From assembly GCF_001485575.1 (NCBI RefSeq), contig NZ_BCNB01000006.1:1674001-1738000 (forward strand): DNA of 64,000 bases. The letters are read 5' to 3'. This document shows positions 52,920-61,558 of this stretch, one piece after another; the first letter of the stretch is position 1, and every line of letters starts with the position of its first letter. The notes beneath the pieces are model-generated. The model saw only the letters and a program-made list of their open reading frames with translations, did no database searches and had not been told where the DNA came from. The DNA comes from Haloarcula sp. CBA1127. Its GTDB lineage: Archaea; Halobacteriota; Halobacteria; Halobacteriales; Haloarculaceae. Made by a program: the position numbers and the translations under genes.

Positions 52920-54137
52920 ATGAATCGAACAGGGCTCGTTTCAAAGTTCGCAGAAACGGTTGGTATGGAAAAGGCGTCGGCTATCGTTGACGACGCAATG
53001 GCTGACCTCGGTATTAGTGGCGAAACGGAGATAGACGGCACGGATGCACAGGACATCTGTGATATAATTCAACACGACAACGAGGGATATATCGCGCTCG
53101 TCGCGAGTGAACTCCGTGTACAGCTGGCGGCACAAGAACGGTTTGACGCGCTTCTTGGGAACATCCCTAACCCGGCTGTCGTCGTCGAGTTTAAACAACG
53201 AGAACCATACGTCAAGTCGATCAACGAAGCGTTCGCGGACTCGTTCGGCTACGACCGGACGGATGCAGTCGGAACGGAGCTTCGGGCACTCCTCGCGCCG
53301 CCCGGAGCCGACGCCGAGGTTATCAGGGCAGACTGGTGGGAACAGACCGGCCAGTCAGAGCAAGAAGTCAGACGGATGACTGCATCAGGGGAGGTCCGGA
53401 CCTACCTGTTCCGGAGCACTATTGTCACGCATGACAGCAGCCAGCTGGAAGGGTACGGGATATACACCGATATCACTGAACGAAAGCGCCGCGAACAACA
53501 GCTAAAACACCAGAACGAGCGCCTCGACGAGTTTGTCAGTATCGTCAGCCACGATCTTCGGAACCCGTTGAACGTCGCATCCGGCCGCACCCACCTCTTG
53601 CTCGATGACATCGAGGATGCAGCTGTTCGGGAGGGGCTACAGGAGGTCGCTGCGGCACACGAGCGGATGACACGGATCCTCGATGACACGCTGACGCTCG
53701 CTCGGCAGGGACGCGTCGTCGGAGAAACCGCAAGCGTCCCCATCGAAACCGTCGCAGCCGACGCATGGCAACAGGTCGAAACTGAGGACGCAACGCTCAC
53801 GGTCGAAACCGAATCGGTCATCGAGGCGGACTCAGAGCGCCTCCAGCAGCTATTCGAGAATCTTTACCGGAATGCCATCGAGAACGCCGGCGCGGAATGC
53901 ACCGTTGTCGTTTCCGCGCCCGAGGCACACGAGCAGAACGGGTTCTCTATCGCGGACGACGGCCCTGGCATTCCACCAGACGACCGTGCGCTAGTGTTCG
54001 AACACGGCTACTCAACGAACTCGGATGGGACAGGGTTCGGCCTGTCAATCGTTCAGAGCATCGCTGAAGCGCACGGCTGGTCGGTCGAAGTCGCAGAGAG
54101 CGAGATGGGCGGTGCGCGGTTCGACGTCCGCTGGTGA
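52920..54137 (+). CDS. PAS-domain histidine kinase
   Basis: A 405-residue sensor kinase without membrane helices. After an N-terminal helical part of unknown fold (residues 1-80) there is a PAS domain (about 82-190, with the PAS C-terminal YGIYTDITERKRREQQ), a HisKA domain with phosphoacceptor H211 (IVSHDLRNPL), and HATPase: N-box NLYRNAIENA, G1 DDGPGIP, G2 GTGFGLSIVQ. No receiver domain or response regulator is near. The FIST gene three nt upstream probably feeds it a signal. It converges with purL, whose stop abuts its own. Confidence 0.9.
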   Translation: MNRTGLVSKFAETVGMEKASAIVDDAMADLGISGETEIDGTDAQDICDIIQHDNEGYIALVASELRVQLAAQERFDALLGNIPNPAVVVEFKQREPYVKSINEAFADSFGYDRTDAVGTELRALLAPPGADAEVIRADWWEQTGQSEQEVRRMTASGEVRTYLFRSTIVTHDSSQLEGYGIYTDITERKRREQQLKHQNERLDEFVSIVSHDLRNPLNVASGRTHLLLDDIEDAAVREGLQEVAAAHERMTRILDDTLTLARQGRVVGETASVPIETVAADAWQQVETEDATLTVETESVIEADSERLQQLFENLYRNAIENAGAECTVVVSAPEAHEQNGFSIADDGPGIPPDDRALVFEHGYSTNSDGTGFGLSIVQSIAEAHGWSVEVAESEMGGARFDVRW

Positions 54138-56303
54138 TTAGGCCAGCTCGTCGTCGATGACCGACCGCAGGTCGGCGATGTCTGCAGCGTCGTACTCCAG
54201 CGTCTCGTCGTTGACCGTGATATCGAGCCGGTTCGAGCCGTTGGCTTCGCCCAGTTCCGTCACCGGGGCGACGCCGTCGAAGGCCTCCCGGACCGCCGCC
54301 GGGTCGGTCGTCTCGAACACGACCCGGCCGGGCCGCTCGTTGAACAGGAGTCGAGCCGGGGTGCCGTGCTCGGTGGTCCCGATTTCGACCGACGCACCGG
54401 CGTCCTCGTGGACCATTTCGGCCAGCGCCACCGCGAGGCCACCATGGCTCACGTCGTGGCTCGCCAGCACGTGGTCGGCGTCGGCGACCTCGGAAATCGT
54501 CTCGATTGCCTCCGTCGAGTCCGCGGGGAGAGCGGGGAAGCGGTCGGTGCCGCCGAACTGCGCGGTGTACTCGGAGCCGCCGAGCCGCGGGTCGGTCTCA
54601 CCCTCCAGTGCGGTGTCGCCGACGACGACGAGCGTTCCCTCGCCGGACAGCGACAGCGGCGGGGCGTCGTAGCCTTCCTTGACGCCGACCAGCGCGAGCG
54701 TCGGTGTGGGGGGAATCGGTCCCTCCTGGGAGTCGTTGTACAGCGAGACGTTGCCGCCAACGACTGGCACGTCAAGGTCGCTGCACATGTCTGCAAGGCC
54801 GTCGACAATGCCTTTGAAGCCGCCGTACACGTCGGGCTTCTCGGGGTTGCCGCCGTTCAGACAGTCCACAGCCGCATGGGGCGTCGCGCCCTTCGCGGCG
54901 ACGTTCGTGGCGTTTTCCAGCGCGACGGCGCGTGCGCCTTCGTACGGCGCGGCGTCGGTCCAGTTGGGGTCCGCGCCGGCAGAGAACGCCAGTCCGGTCC
55001 CGGCCTCACGGATGGCGAGCAGTGCGGCGTCGTCGCCGGGCAGGACGCTCGTGCGGACCAGCACCTCGTGGTCGTACTGGCGGTACACCCACCGTTTCGA
55101 GGCGCAGTTCGGGCTACTGACGATTTCCTCGAAGGCTTCCTCCAGCGCGACCGTTGGCAGGTCACGCTCCTGTCTCGGCGGCGCGTCGCTGGGCAGGTCA
55201 TTCATCGGCGCGCCGTCACCGAGGAACGCCGCGTCCACGTCGACGACCGTCTCGTCTTCAAACGTGCAGACGTAGTTCGTGCCCGGCTCGGTGAGTTCGC
55301 CGATGACCGAACAGCCGAGGTCGAACCGCTCGGCGAGTTCGGCCACGCGGTCGACGTTTTCGGGCGCAACCTCGTACACCATCCGCTCCTGGCTCTCGGC
55401 GAGCAGGTACTCCATGGCGTTCATGTTGGGCTCGCGCTCGTGGACGCGGTCGAGTTCGATACGTGCACCGAGGCCGCCCTTGGCGACCAGTTCGGACGAC
55501 GCGCCGCCGAGGCCAGCGGCCCCAAGGTCGCGGGCCGACTCGACGAGTTCCGCGTCCAGCAGCGCCTCGTTGCACTCGACGAGGAGCTTCTCCGAGTACG
55601 GGTCGCCGACCTGCACGGCCGGCCGGTCCTCCGTTTCAGCGTCCTCCGCGAGGTCCTCGCTGGCGAAAGACGCGCCGCCGAGACCGTCCCGGCCCGTCGC
55701 GTTGCCGACGAGGACCAGCTTGTTGCCCGGCTCCTGGGCTTCGGCAGTAATGGTCCGCTCGGGCTCCAGCAGGCCGATACAGGACACGTTCACGAGTGGG
55801 TTCCCCTCGTAGTCGTCGTGGAAGGCGACGCTCCCGGTGACAGTCGGGACGCCGATGCAGTTCCCGTAGTGAGAGATACCCTCGACGACCCCCTCGAAGA
55901 GATAGCGGGAGTGCTCCCGGTCGAAGTCACCGAAGTACAGACAGTCGGCCAGCGCGATGGGGTAGGCCCCCATCGACAGTGTATCGCGGACGATACCGCC
56001 CACGCCGGTCGCTGCCCCGTCGAACGGGTCGACGTAGGACGGGTGGTTGTGGGACTCGACACCCATCGTGATGTACATCTCCTCGCCGTCGCCGTGGGAC
56101 GGCAGGGAGACGACAGCCGCGTCGTCGCCGGGGCCGATGACGACCTGATCGCCTTCGGAGTCGAACGCCGACAGCAGGGGGCGAGAGGAGCGATACGCGC
56201 AGTGTTCGCTCCAGAGGTTCTCGAAGAGAGCGGCCTCCGCCCGTGTCGGCTCCCGACCGATCTCCTCGACCACGAGTTCGTGGTCCGCGTCGGACAGGCT
56301 CAT
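54138..56303 (-). CDS. purL: Phosphoribosylformylglycinamidine synthase subunit II
   Basis: A 721-residue small-type PurL that converts FGAR to FGAM with ammonia from PurQ in purine synthesis. Conserved are the catalytic H region ([17 protein letters not shown]), [24 protein letters not shown], the nucleotide-binding [10 protein letters not shown], and [14 protein letters not shown] in the second half. A GGAGG-type ribosome-binding site directly precedes the ATG at 56303. purS and purQ are not adjacent in this window. Confidence 0.95.
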   Translation of the reverse strand: MSLSDADHELVVEEIGREPTRAEAALFENLWSEHCAYRSSRPLLSAFDSEGDQVVIGPGDDAAVVSLPSHGDGEEMYITMGVESHNHPSYVDPFDGAATGVGGIVRDTLSMGAYPIALADCLYFGDFDREHSRYLFEGVVEGISHYGNCIGVPTVTGSVAFHDDYEGNPLVNVSCIGLLEPERTITAEAQEPGNKLVLVGNATGRDGLGGASFASEDLAEDAETEDRPAVQVGDPYSEKLLVECNEALLDAELVESARDLGAAGLGGASSELVAKGGLGARIELDRVHEREPNMNAMEYLLAESQERMVYEVAPENVDRVAELAERFDLGCSVIGELTEPGTNYVCTFEDETVVDVDAAFLGDGAPMNDLPSDAPPRQERDLPTVALEEAFEEIVSSPNCASKRWVYRQYDHEVLVRTSVLPGDDAALLAIREAGTGLAFSAGADPNWTDAAPYEGARAVALENATNVAAKGATPHAAVDCLNGGNPEKPDVYGGFKGIVDGLADMCSDLDVPVVGGNVSLYNDSQEGPIPPTPTLALVGVKEGYDAPPLSLSGEGTLVVVGDTALEGETDPRLGGSEYTAQFGGTDRFPALPADSTEAIETISEVADADHVLASHDVSHGGLAVALAEMVHEDAGASVEIGTTEHGTPARLLFNERPGRVVFETTDPAAVREAFDGVAPVTELGEANGSNRLDITVNDETLEYDAADIADLRSVIDDELA

Positions 56304-56633
56304 TACCTCCTCGTGGCCGCCCACAAGATAAGTCCCTTTCCATGCACCCGCGCTGGCAGGACGCGAACGTCCACCAGCACGCAACTCGCACCTGTCGAGG
56401 CGAGCGCCTGTACAACGACTCGACATACCGCCCAGAGCTGAGGCTCATATCTGAATGCGAGCGGTCACTGGCATCGGCTATGCGTTTTCAGGAGCTACGG
56501 TATTGGGATTTGGAACTGTCATACCGCGTATTTCACCTCAAAATCTCTGGAGATACCATATCCCCCTCCCCTTTTCAAATCAGATAACTGGCCCTCGCAG
56601 TATATATGGCCGCTAGCCATACCAGAATGCAGT
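56304..56633. other. Divergent promoter region of purL and the gene at 56634
   Basis: No gene is seen in these 330 bases. Near the right end TATATATGG (about 56601-56609) fits a TATA box 25-30 nt upstream of 56634. Near the left the purL ribosome-binding site is present. Confidence 0.4.
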
Positions 56634-56999
56634 ATGGGTGCTGCCGATGGTGACTGGCTGACACTGGAGGGGAGTTCCTTCTCCGGCCGGTCTTTTTCCA
56701 GCGTGTGGGCGGTAGCGCTGGCGACGTACGGTGTCGGCGACGTGGTTACCACTATCGCCATCGTCTATTTCGTCCCGACGTTCACCGAGGCGAATCCAGC
56801 GATTCGGTGGGCGATCCAGTCGTTCGGCGGCGGCGGCTTCCTCGGACTCAAACTCCTCGTTATTTACTGCTGTCTCGGCCTGAGCATCTGGGGCGGCGTG
56901 CTGGAGGAGGACCCGCTGCTCTACTACGGCCCGCCGGCGCTCCTGACAGTGCTGGGGCTCGTCGTGACCGGGTTTAATCTCACGCTCCTGTTCTCCTGA
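56634..56999 (+). CDS. Small four-helix membrane protein of unknown function
   Basis: A 121-residue protein with about three to four helices. VGDVVTTIAIVYFVPTFTEANPAIRWAIQ between the first two helices resembles small membrane proteins of the DUF5658 type, including the conserved D and N residues. Function unknown. It has its own TATA box and stands alone. Confidence 0.65.
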   Translation: MGAADGDWLTLEGSSFSGRSFSSVWAVALATYGVGDVVTTIAIVYFVPTFTEANPAIRWAIQSFGGGGFLGLKLLVIYCCLGLSIWGGVLEEDPLLYYGPPALLTVLGLVVTGFNLTLLFS

Positions 57000-57064
57000 A
57001 AAGCCCCCACGAGCACGGTCTTTCGAAGCGGAGACGCAAGCAAGCAGTCTCAGTCGCTGCCGGA

Positions 57065-57397
57065 CTATTCAGCCGTCGTGTTGCTTGTAGTGTTTCCGTC
57101 CGACTGGGTAGGAGCCGATGTCGGGGTTTCGGTCAGGAGCGAACTCGGCGGCGGCGAGCCACTGCCGCCGCTTTCCGTTGGCGTTGAGTCAGTTCCGTCC
57201 GGTGTCTCTGTTGGTGTCGACTCTGTCGAGCTGGGCGTCATCTCGGTGGCGGGCTGGTCGGGTGCCGAGTCGCTGTTATCGGTGAGACCGAGGGTCCCAA
57301 CGCCAGCACCGATGACGGCGAGTAAAACGAGAAGGACCAGTCCAAGAAGCCGCTTGTTGTAGGTCCCGTCCGCATCTCGGAAGATACCGCTACTCAT
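57065..57397 (-). CDS. Small membrane-anchored protein with Ser/Thr-rich tail
   Basis: A 110-residue protein. After MSSGIFRDADGTYNKR, one helix (LLGLVLLVLLAVIGAGVGTLG) anchors it; the rest is low-complexity Thr/Ser/Pro/Glu (TPTETPDGTDSTPTESGGSG), probably outside the cell and possibly O-glycosylated. It ends in glycosylation sequons. No known function. ATG 57397 is used. Confidence 0.6.
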   Translation of the reverse strand: MSSGIFRDADGTYNKRLLGLVLLVLLAVIGAGVGTLGLTDNSDSAPDQPATEMTPSSTESTPTETPDGTDSTPTESGGSGSPPPSSLLTETPTSAPTQSDGNTTSNTTAE

Positions 57398-57589
57398 CTC
57401 CGCTCTGCCTCCGGCCCGCCACGACACCACGCTGGAAGTAACCCGATACCATCGTTTTTTGATACTTTATTGCTTTTGTCGTGGAGGAGACCTCCACTAT
57501 CCCACCAAGCCACCGATATCACACCCAGTTGGCCCAGTTTACGATATGTCGCCCAGCAAACCGTATAACGCTTTCCATGTACTCAGCCG

Positions 57590-58126
57590 TCAGAACGGCG
57601 CGCTCTCGTCGGACGATTCGTCTTTATCGTCTATCCGGAGTTCGCCGGTTTTCCGGTATCGCGTTTCGAGTTGCTGGAGTTTGTCGTTGATACTCGTACT
57701 CTGGTGGTGGCCCGGGCTCACGCGGACGCGGACGAGGTCGTACTCGTGACGGTCCGCCAGCCCGTTCCAGGCGCGGAACGCGCCGACGGTCAGCGTGTCG
57801 CTCTGGGGGCAGAACTCGGTCGTCGGCGTGAACTCCGCCCTGAGAACACGATTATCGTCCGTTTCACGGCCGTAGCGGAAGCCCGCGTTCGGGTGTCGAT
57901 GGTCAAGGTTCAGCCGTGCAAGGTTGTACCCGAACGTCATGTCGTACACGCCACGCTCGTCGAACAGGTCCATCGTGAGTCGGTGGAACGCGGCGTGGTC
58001 GGTGCCGGTCAGTACTGCTGTCTCAGACAGGAACGGGCCGGGGTCCGGGTTGTGTTCGGGAACGAACGTCCCGTAGCTATCGAACCCGACGTCTGAGCCG
58101 CCACGGAGGCCGGAGAGAAGGCTCAT
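57590..58126 (-). CDS. Haloarchaeal protein of unknown function in the DUF2249/cupin cluster
   Basis: A 178-residue cytoplasmic protein. The N-terminal half includes GTDHAAFHRLTMDLFDERGVYDMTFGYNLARLNLD. The C-terminal part has TPTTEFCPQSDTLTVGAFRAWNGL, which weakly resembles a MIP18/DUF59-type pattern with a conserved CP pair, and RVRVSPGHHQS. No function is assigned. It is transcribed divergently from the DUF2249 gene, with the palindrome at 58163-58178 centred between the starts. Confidence 0.55.
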   Translation of the reverse strand: MSLLSGLRGGSDVGFDSYGTFVPEHNPDPGPFLSETAVLTGTDHAAFHRLTMDLFDERGVYDMTFGYNLARLNLDHRHPNAGFRYGRETDDNRVLRAEFTPTTEFCPQSDTLTVGAFRAWNGLADRHEYDLVRVRVSPGHHQSTSINDKLQQLETRYRKTGELRIDDKDESSDESAPF

Positions 58127-58162
58127 ACTGGAACGAACGGGCGGCGTACATCAGGACTTACT

Positions 58163-58178
58163 CCCGAACGTGTTCGGG
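58163..58178. promoter_or_regulatory. Palindrome CCGAA-N4-TTCGG in a divergent promoter (site 1)
   Basis: CCCGAA and TTCGGG with CGTG between are a perfect palindrome. Its centre (58170.5) lies 44.5 bases from the start of the gene at 58126 and 45.5 from that at 58216. The same motif and geometry occur at 59436-59449. Confidence 0.65.
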
Positions 58179-58215
58179 GGAACCCCCTCCACGACGCCCG
58201 GCGAACGGTCAGGTG

Positions 58216-58449
58216 ATGCCAGCAACCACACTCGACCTGCGCGAGACGCCGCCGCCGGAGCGACACTCGAAGATACACGACTCCTTCGAGGCGCTGTCCT
58301 CAGGGGAGACGCTTCGGATTATCAACGACCACGAGCCAAAGCCGCTGTTCTACGAGATGCAAGCCGAGGTCGAGGCGTTCGACGCGGCGAATTACCAGTG
58401 CGAGCAGGATGGGCCACAGAAGTTCGTCGCCGACCTTCCGAAACAATGA
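58216..58449 (+). CDS. DUF2249-domain protein
   Basis: A 77-residue DUF2249 protein (TusA-like fold). TLDLRETPPPERHSKIHDSFEALSSGETLRIINDHEPKPLFYEM is the family sequence, with the conserved DHEPKPL turn. In haloarchaea and bacteria such proteins are common next to denitrification and anaerobic genes; function is unknown. Its TGA overlaps the cupin ATG, so they are likely coupled. ATG 58216; an upstream GTG at 58213 adds one residue. Confidence 0.85.
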   Translation: MPATTLDLRETPPPERHSKIHDSFEALSSGETLRIINDHEPKPLFYEMQAEVEAFDAANYQCEQDGPQKFVADLPKQ

Positions 58450-58763
58450 GCGAATCTACTGTCACAGAAACGGAGCAAGCAACGCTCGACGGCGACGGAG
58501 ACGGCCGGACGAGGTTGTTCGACGGGGAGCCAAAGACCATCCGGTTGACGCTCGATGCGGGTGAGTCGATTCCGGCACACAAGCATCCCGGCCGAGACAT
58601 CGTGTTCCTCCTCCGTTCGGGCGCTGTGGACCTGATGCTCGGCGACGAGACGGTGTCGCTCTCTCCCGGCGACGTCGTCCGGTTCGACGGTGATCAGGAC
58701 ATCTCGCCCGCCGCAACGGCGGACAGCGAGGCACTGCTCGTTCTGGCGTCGTCGTCGGAGTAG
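58446..58763 (+). CDS. Small cupin-domain protein
   Basis: A 105-residue single-domain cupin. ESIPAHKHPGRDIVFLLRSGAVDLMLGDE is cupin motif 1 with metal-binding His residues, followed by LSPGDVVRFDGDQDI, where the usual histidine of motif 2 is replaced. It therefore may bind a metal with fewer ligands. The family often senses redox or helps maturation; here the role is unknown. Start overlaps the DUF2249 stop by 4 nt. Confidence 0.82.
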   Translation: MSESTVTETEQATLDGDGDGRTRLFDGEPKTIRLTLDAGESIPAHKHPGRDIVFLLRSGAVDLMLGDETVSLSPGDVVRFDGDQDISPAATADSEALLVLASSSE

Positions 58764-58767
58764 GCTC

Positions 58768-58845
58768 ATACTGTTGGCTGTAACTTCATGACGATATTCG
58801 CTATCCCGATCGCAATATCCGTCACGGGAGTACAGCCGACAGTAT
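58768..58845. repeat. Large imperfect inverted repeat between convergent genes
   Basis: ATACTGTTGGCTGTA (58768-58782) and TACAGCCGACAGTAT (58831-58845) match in 14 of 15 positions as inverted arms; the pairing continues inward with TGACG-ATATT against AATATCCGTCA. The whole can fold as a long hairpin of about 78 nt between cupin and the minus-strand gene ending at 58845. It may be a bidirectional terminator or a remnant small mobile element. Confidence 0.6.
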
Positions 58846-59117
58846 CACTCGAACAGGGAGATCGCCGTTTCGATCCGCTCGTCGTCCGCACTCCTCGCCG
58901 CGTCCTGCAGACTTGCCCGGGGGACAGCGAGCAATCGGTCGACGAGCCGTTCGCTCAGTTCTTCAACTGCCAGTCGCTGATCAGCCGTCAGTTCGTCGTC
59001 CTGCTGTAGCTGTGACAGCGTCCGTTCGAGTTGCTCCCGCTGAATCTTCGCACCACGGCTGTCGATACGAGCAATCGCTTCTTCGACATCGACAGGCGGC
59101 TCCGTGTCCTGATTCAT
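58845..59117 (-). CDS. Stand-alone protein like the C-terminal domain of glutamyl-tRNA reductase
   Basis: A 90-residue all-helical protein. LTADQRLAVEELSERLVDRLLAVPRASLQDAARSADDERI resembles the dimerisation domain of HemA (the usual stretch ends in LLxxP-xxxLR). The catalytic and NADPH domains are missing, so it cannot make glutamate semialdehyde. It may bind HemA or a heme-synthesis partner; the resemblance is by eye. The ATG overlaps the stop of the upstream DUF2249 gene by 4 nt. Confidence 0.6.
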   Translation of the reverse strand: MNQDTEPPVDVEEAIARIDSRGAKIQREQLERTLSQLQQDDELTADQRLAVEELSERLVDRLLAVPRASLQDAARSADDERIETAISLFE

Positions 59118-59398
59118 CTGTGCCAGATGACCGTCACTGTCGCGTCCTCGGTCTCAACACTTTCGAAGTCGTAGCCTCTGTCTTCGAGCTTCGGGTAGAG
59201 GTGCTGTGGTGCACGGTCGTTGAACTGGACGAGGACGGTGTCGTCGTCCAAGTCCGCGAGCAACTCCAGCGTCTGTTTGAGCGGCTTTGGCGGCCCCAGC
59301 GACTGCACGTCGAGGCGTTTCACCGGTGCGTCATCGGGCGCACCAGTTTCCGAAATAAGGGCCGCGGTTTGCGCTGTTGGCTGGTGGTTCGACGTCAT
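59114..59398 (-). CDS. DUF2249-domain protein, second copy
   Basis: A 94-residue DUF2249 protein distantly related to the one at 58216. VKRLDVQSLGPPKPLKQTLELLADLDDDTVLVQFNDRAPQHLYPKLEDRG is the TusA-like fold region; the DRAPQHLYP turn corresponds to DHEPKPL. It heads a two-gene minus-strand unit with the HemA-like gene and is divergent from the oxidase-like gene at 59488. The palindrome at 59436-59449 is centred between them. Confidence 0.8.
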   Translation of the reverse strand: MTSNHQPTAQTAALISETGAPDDAPVKRLDVQSLGPPKPLKQTLELLADLDDDTVLVQFNDRAPQHLYPKLEDRGYDFESVETEDATVTVIWHR

Positions 59399-59435
59399 GT
59401 GTTCCCGTTCGGTTGTGAGCGGGCCGACCCTTTCC

Positions 59436-59449
59436 CCGAACATATTCGG
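59436..59449. promoter_or_regulatory. Palindrome CCGAA-N4-TTCGG in a divergent promoter (site 2)
   Basis: CCGAA and TTCGG around CATA; the centre (59442.5) is 44.5 bases from the start at 59398 and 45.5 from that at 59488, identical to site 1 at 58163-58178. Confidence 0.65.
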
Positions 59450-59487
59450 CCACAGTGCCAGCAGGGACAGGATCGTACTAGACAACA

Positions 59488-60801
59488 ATGAGCGGAATAC
59501 CTGCCGACGTGGACGCAGACGCCGCACCGCCGATGACGGTTCCACTGCGTCATTTCGTCGTCGCGCTGGCGTTTCTGGTCGCCGGTGTCACCGTCGGCGT
59601 CGTCGAGGGACGGGCCGGCCACCTCGCACAGGTCCACCTCCTGCTCGCGGGGTGGGTCTGTCTCACCATCATGGGCGCACTGACGCAGTTCGTCCCGGTC
59701 TGGTGTGGAATCGAACTCCACTCGCGTCGCCTCGCTGCTGCGCAGTTACCACTCGCTGCGGTCGGGTTCGCAGGTCTGGCGGCCGGCTTCCTGACAGCGA
59801 CTCCCGCATTGTTGCCGGTCGCCGGAGCGTTCGCGCTGATCGGCGTCTGGACTCTCTGTTACAACATCGGTCGGACGCTACTCGCTGCGGAGCCCGACGT
59901 CACGGCGATTCATTTCGGCTGGGCGCTGGTGTTTTTCGCCCTCGTGACGGCCGCCGGGATAGTGCTGGCGCTGGATCACGCCGCCAGCGTCCTCCCACTA
60001 CTGGGAGTCAGCCGGCAGGGACTCTTGCTTGCCCATGGAACACTCGCCGTGTTCGGTGCGGTGCTGACGACTGTCGCGGGCGCGCTGGCCCAGCTCGCCC
60101 CGATGTTTACACAGGCCGACACCGGCAGAATCGACGCGGCGGTTCAGCGGGCTGAAACGGCCGTCTATCCGTTCGGCGTTCTTGCGCTCGCCGGCGGTCG
60201 CCTGATTGGATCACCAGTTCTGGCCCGGTTCGGCGCGGTTATCGTCGCTGCTGGCCTTGGCGTGGTGGCGGTGCTCCTGGCGCGACAGCTCGTCGGGGCG
60301 CGAGTCGAGTGGTCCCCGATGCTGACCCGCTACAGCGTCACAGCGCTGTCGCTGTTTCTCTGGGCAGGGCTGACGGTGTTCGCATGGTGGAACGACCCGC
60401 TGGCGTACGCTGGGCTGCTCGGTCAGCCGTCGACGGTGCTGCTCGTCGGCGGCATCGGCTTCGTCGTCCTCGGGACGCTGTATCACGTCGTCCCGTTCAT
60501 CGTCTGGGTCCACCGGTACAGCGACCGCCTCGGCTTCGAGGACGTGCCGATGGTCGATGACCTGTACGACCACCGAATCGCAGCAATAGATGGCGTTGCA
60601 CTAACTATCGCGTACGGCCTCCTCGTGAGTAATCAGTGGCTTGAGACACCGGACGGCACGGCGTTGGTCGCCGGGGGGCTCGCGTTTCTCGGGACTGTCC
60701 TGTTCGCGGGCAACCTCGTTGCCGTCCTCGTCGAACACAGCCCGCAATCGCTGCCAACACTGCTGACCGGTCGTGAACACACGCCCGCCGAGGACTCGTA
60801 A
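59488..60801 (+). CDS. Multi-pass membrane protein resembling heme-copper oxidase subunit I / NnrS-type proteins
   Basis: A 437-residue protein with about twelve helices and histidines in helix positions: GHLAQVHLLLAGWVCLTIMG, LLLAHGTLAVFGAVL, GTLYHVVPFIVWVHRY. This pattern resembles cbb3-type oxidase subunit I or the NnrS-like family that accompanies nitric oxide metabolism, but the full ligand set of an oxidase is not evident. I recall similar proteins near denitrification genes. It starts divergently from DUF2249 copy 2 with a shared palindrome. The downstream minus-strand gene ends one base after its stop. Confidence 0.55.
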   Translation: MSGIPADVDADAAPPMTVPLRHFVVALAFLVAGVTVGVVEGRAGHLAQVHLLLAGWVCLTIMGALTQFVPVWCGIELHSRRLAAAQLPLAAVGFAGLAAGFLTATPALLPVAGAFALIGVWTLCYNIGRTLLAAEPDVTAIHFGWALVFFALVTAAGIVLALDHAASVLPLLGVSRQGLLLAHGTLAVFGAVLTTVAGALAQLAPMFTQADTGRIDAAVQRAETAVYPFGVLALAGGRLIGSPVLARFGAVIVAAGLGVVAVLLARQLVGARVEWSPMLTRYSVTALSLFLWAGLTVFAWWNDPLAYAGLLGQPSTVLLVGGIGFVVLGTLYHVVPFIVWVHRYSDRLGFEDVPMVDDLYDHRIAAIDGVALTIAYGLLVSNQWLETPDGTALVAGGLAFLGTVLFAGNLVAVLVEHSPQSLPTLLTGREHTPAEDS

Positions 60802-60802
60802 C

Positions 60803-61099
60803 TCAGTTCGTCGTAGTCGGCTGGTCAGTGTACAGCGAGTATGTCAGAATAAAGAACCCAACAGCGGTGAACAGTTCCTCGACAGTGACGCTCTGTGCGA
60901 CCGGCATGCCGACGAGCTGGTGGAGGCTGCCGCCGAGTATTGCGCCCAGTGTGACGAACCCGATACCGAGACAGAGCGCTCGCATCGCTGGTGCCCGAGT
61001 GCGGCGGTATGCGCGGTAGGTCAACGTCGTCAGTATCACACCGCAAAACAACGTGACTGTCTTCATCCCGATTAACAACACGGCGTTCGCTCCAAGCAT
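60803..61099 (-). CDS. Small three-helix membrane protein (copy A)
   Basis: A 98-residue protein with three helices; it contains ILTTLTYRAYRRTRAPAMRALCLGIGF and ends LTYSLYTDQ. It is a diverged paralogue of the protein at 61257, sharing the Y-x-AY-x-R-T-x-SP pattern. I recall the haloarchaeal family DUF7521 for this type. ATG 61099 is used; an upstream GTG at 61114 would add five residues. Function is unknown. Confidence 0.65.
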   Translation of the reverse strand: MLGANAVLLIGMKTVTLFCGVILTTLTYRAYRRTRAPAMRALCLGIGFVTLGAILGGSLHQLVGMPVAQSVTVEELFTAVGFFILTYSLYTDQPTTTN

Positions 61100-61256
61100 G
61101 GCTCTGATTGACACGTCCGCATAAATATACCGTCCGTAGCGTTTCCAGTCGGTGAGAATACCACTGTCACGACGCGATACGGACCGATTGCCCGCTCCGA
61201 CTAAAATCGAGACACAAGAGGCGACGAGATTGCTGTGCGGGTACGTCGCGTGGTCA

Positions 61257-61556
61257 CTACCGAACGTACAGCGAGTACAGGATGATACCCAGGCCGATGG
61301 CCGTCAGCGAACTCGACGTGAAGACGCCCACCGGAAGCAGGTCTTGACCGAGATACCTGCCGACGGCGATATCGAGGACGCCGCCGGCAAACGCACCGAG
61401 GGTCACTACCCCAAACCCGTACGTGAGCCACTTGTGCTGGGGGCTTTTCGTCCGGCTGTACGCCTGATACGAGTAGTACGTTATCAGTCCGCCGAGAATG
61501 AGGATCAGTGTCTTCGAGACGACGATGCCGACCTGTGAACTTGGGATGTGTACCAT
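61257..61556 (-). CDS. Small three-helix membrane protein (copy B)
   Basis: A 99-residue protein with three helices, TYYSYQAYSRTKSPQHKWLTYGFGVV and a YSLYVR end; paralogous to the gene at 60803. The next gene on this strand upstream is an HTH regulator with two bases between, so they form an operon. In haloarchaea this HTH plus small membrane protein pairing is common. Function is unknown. Confidence 0.66.
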   Translation of the reverse strand: MVHIPSSQVGIVVSKTLILILGGLITYYSYQAYSRTKSPQHKWLTYGFGVVTLGAFAGGVLDIAVGRYLGQDLLPVGVFTSSSLTAIGLGIILYSLYVR

Positions 61557-61558
61557 GG

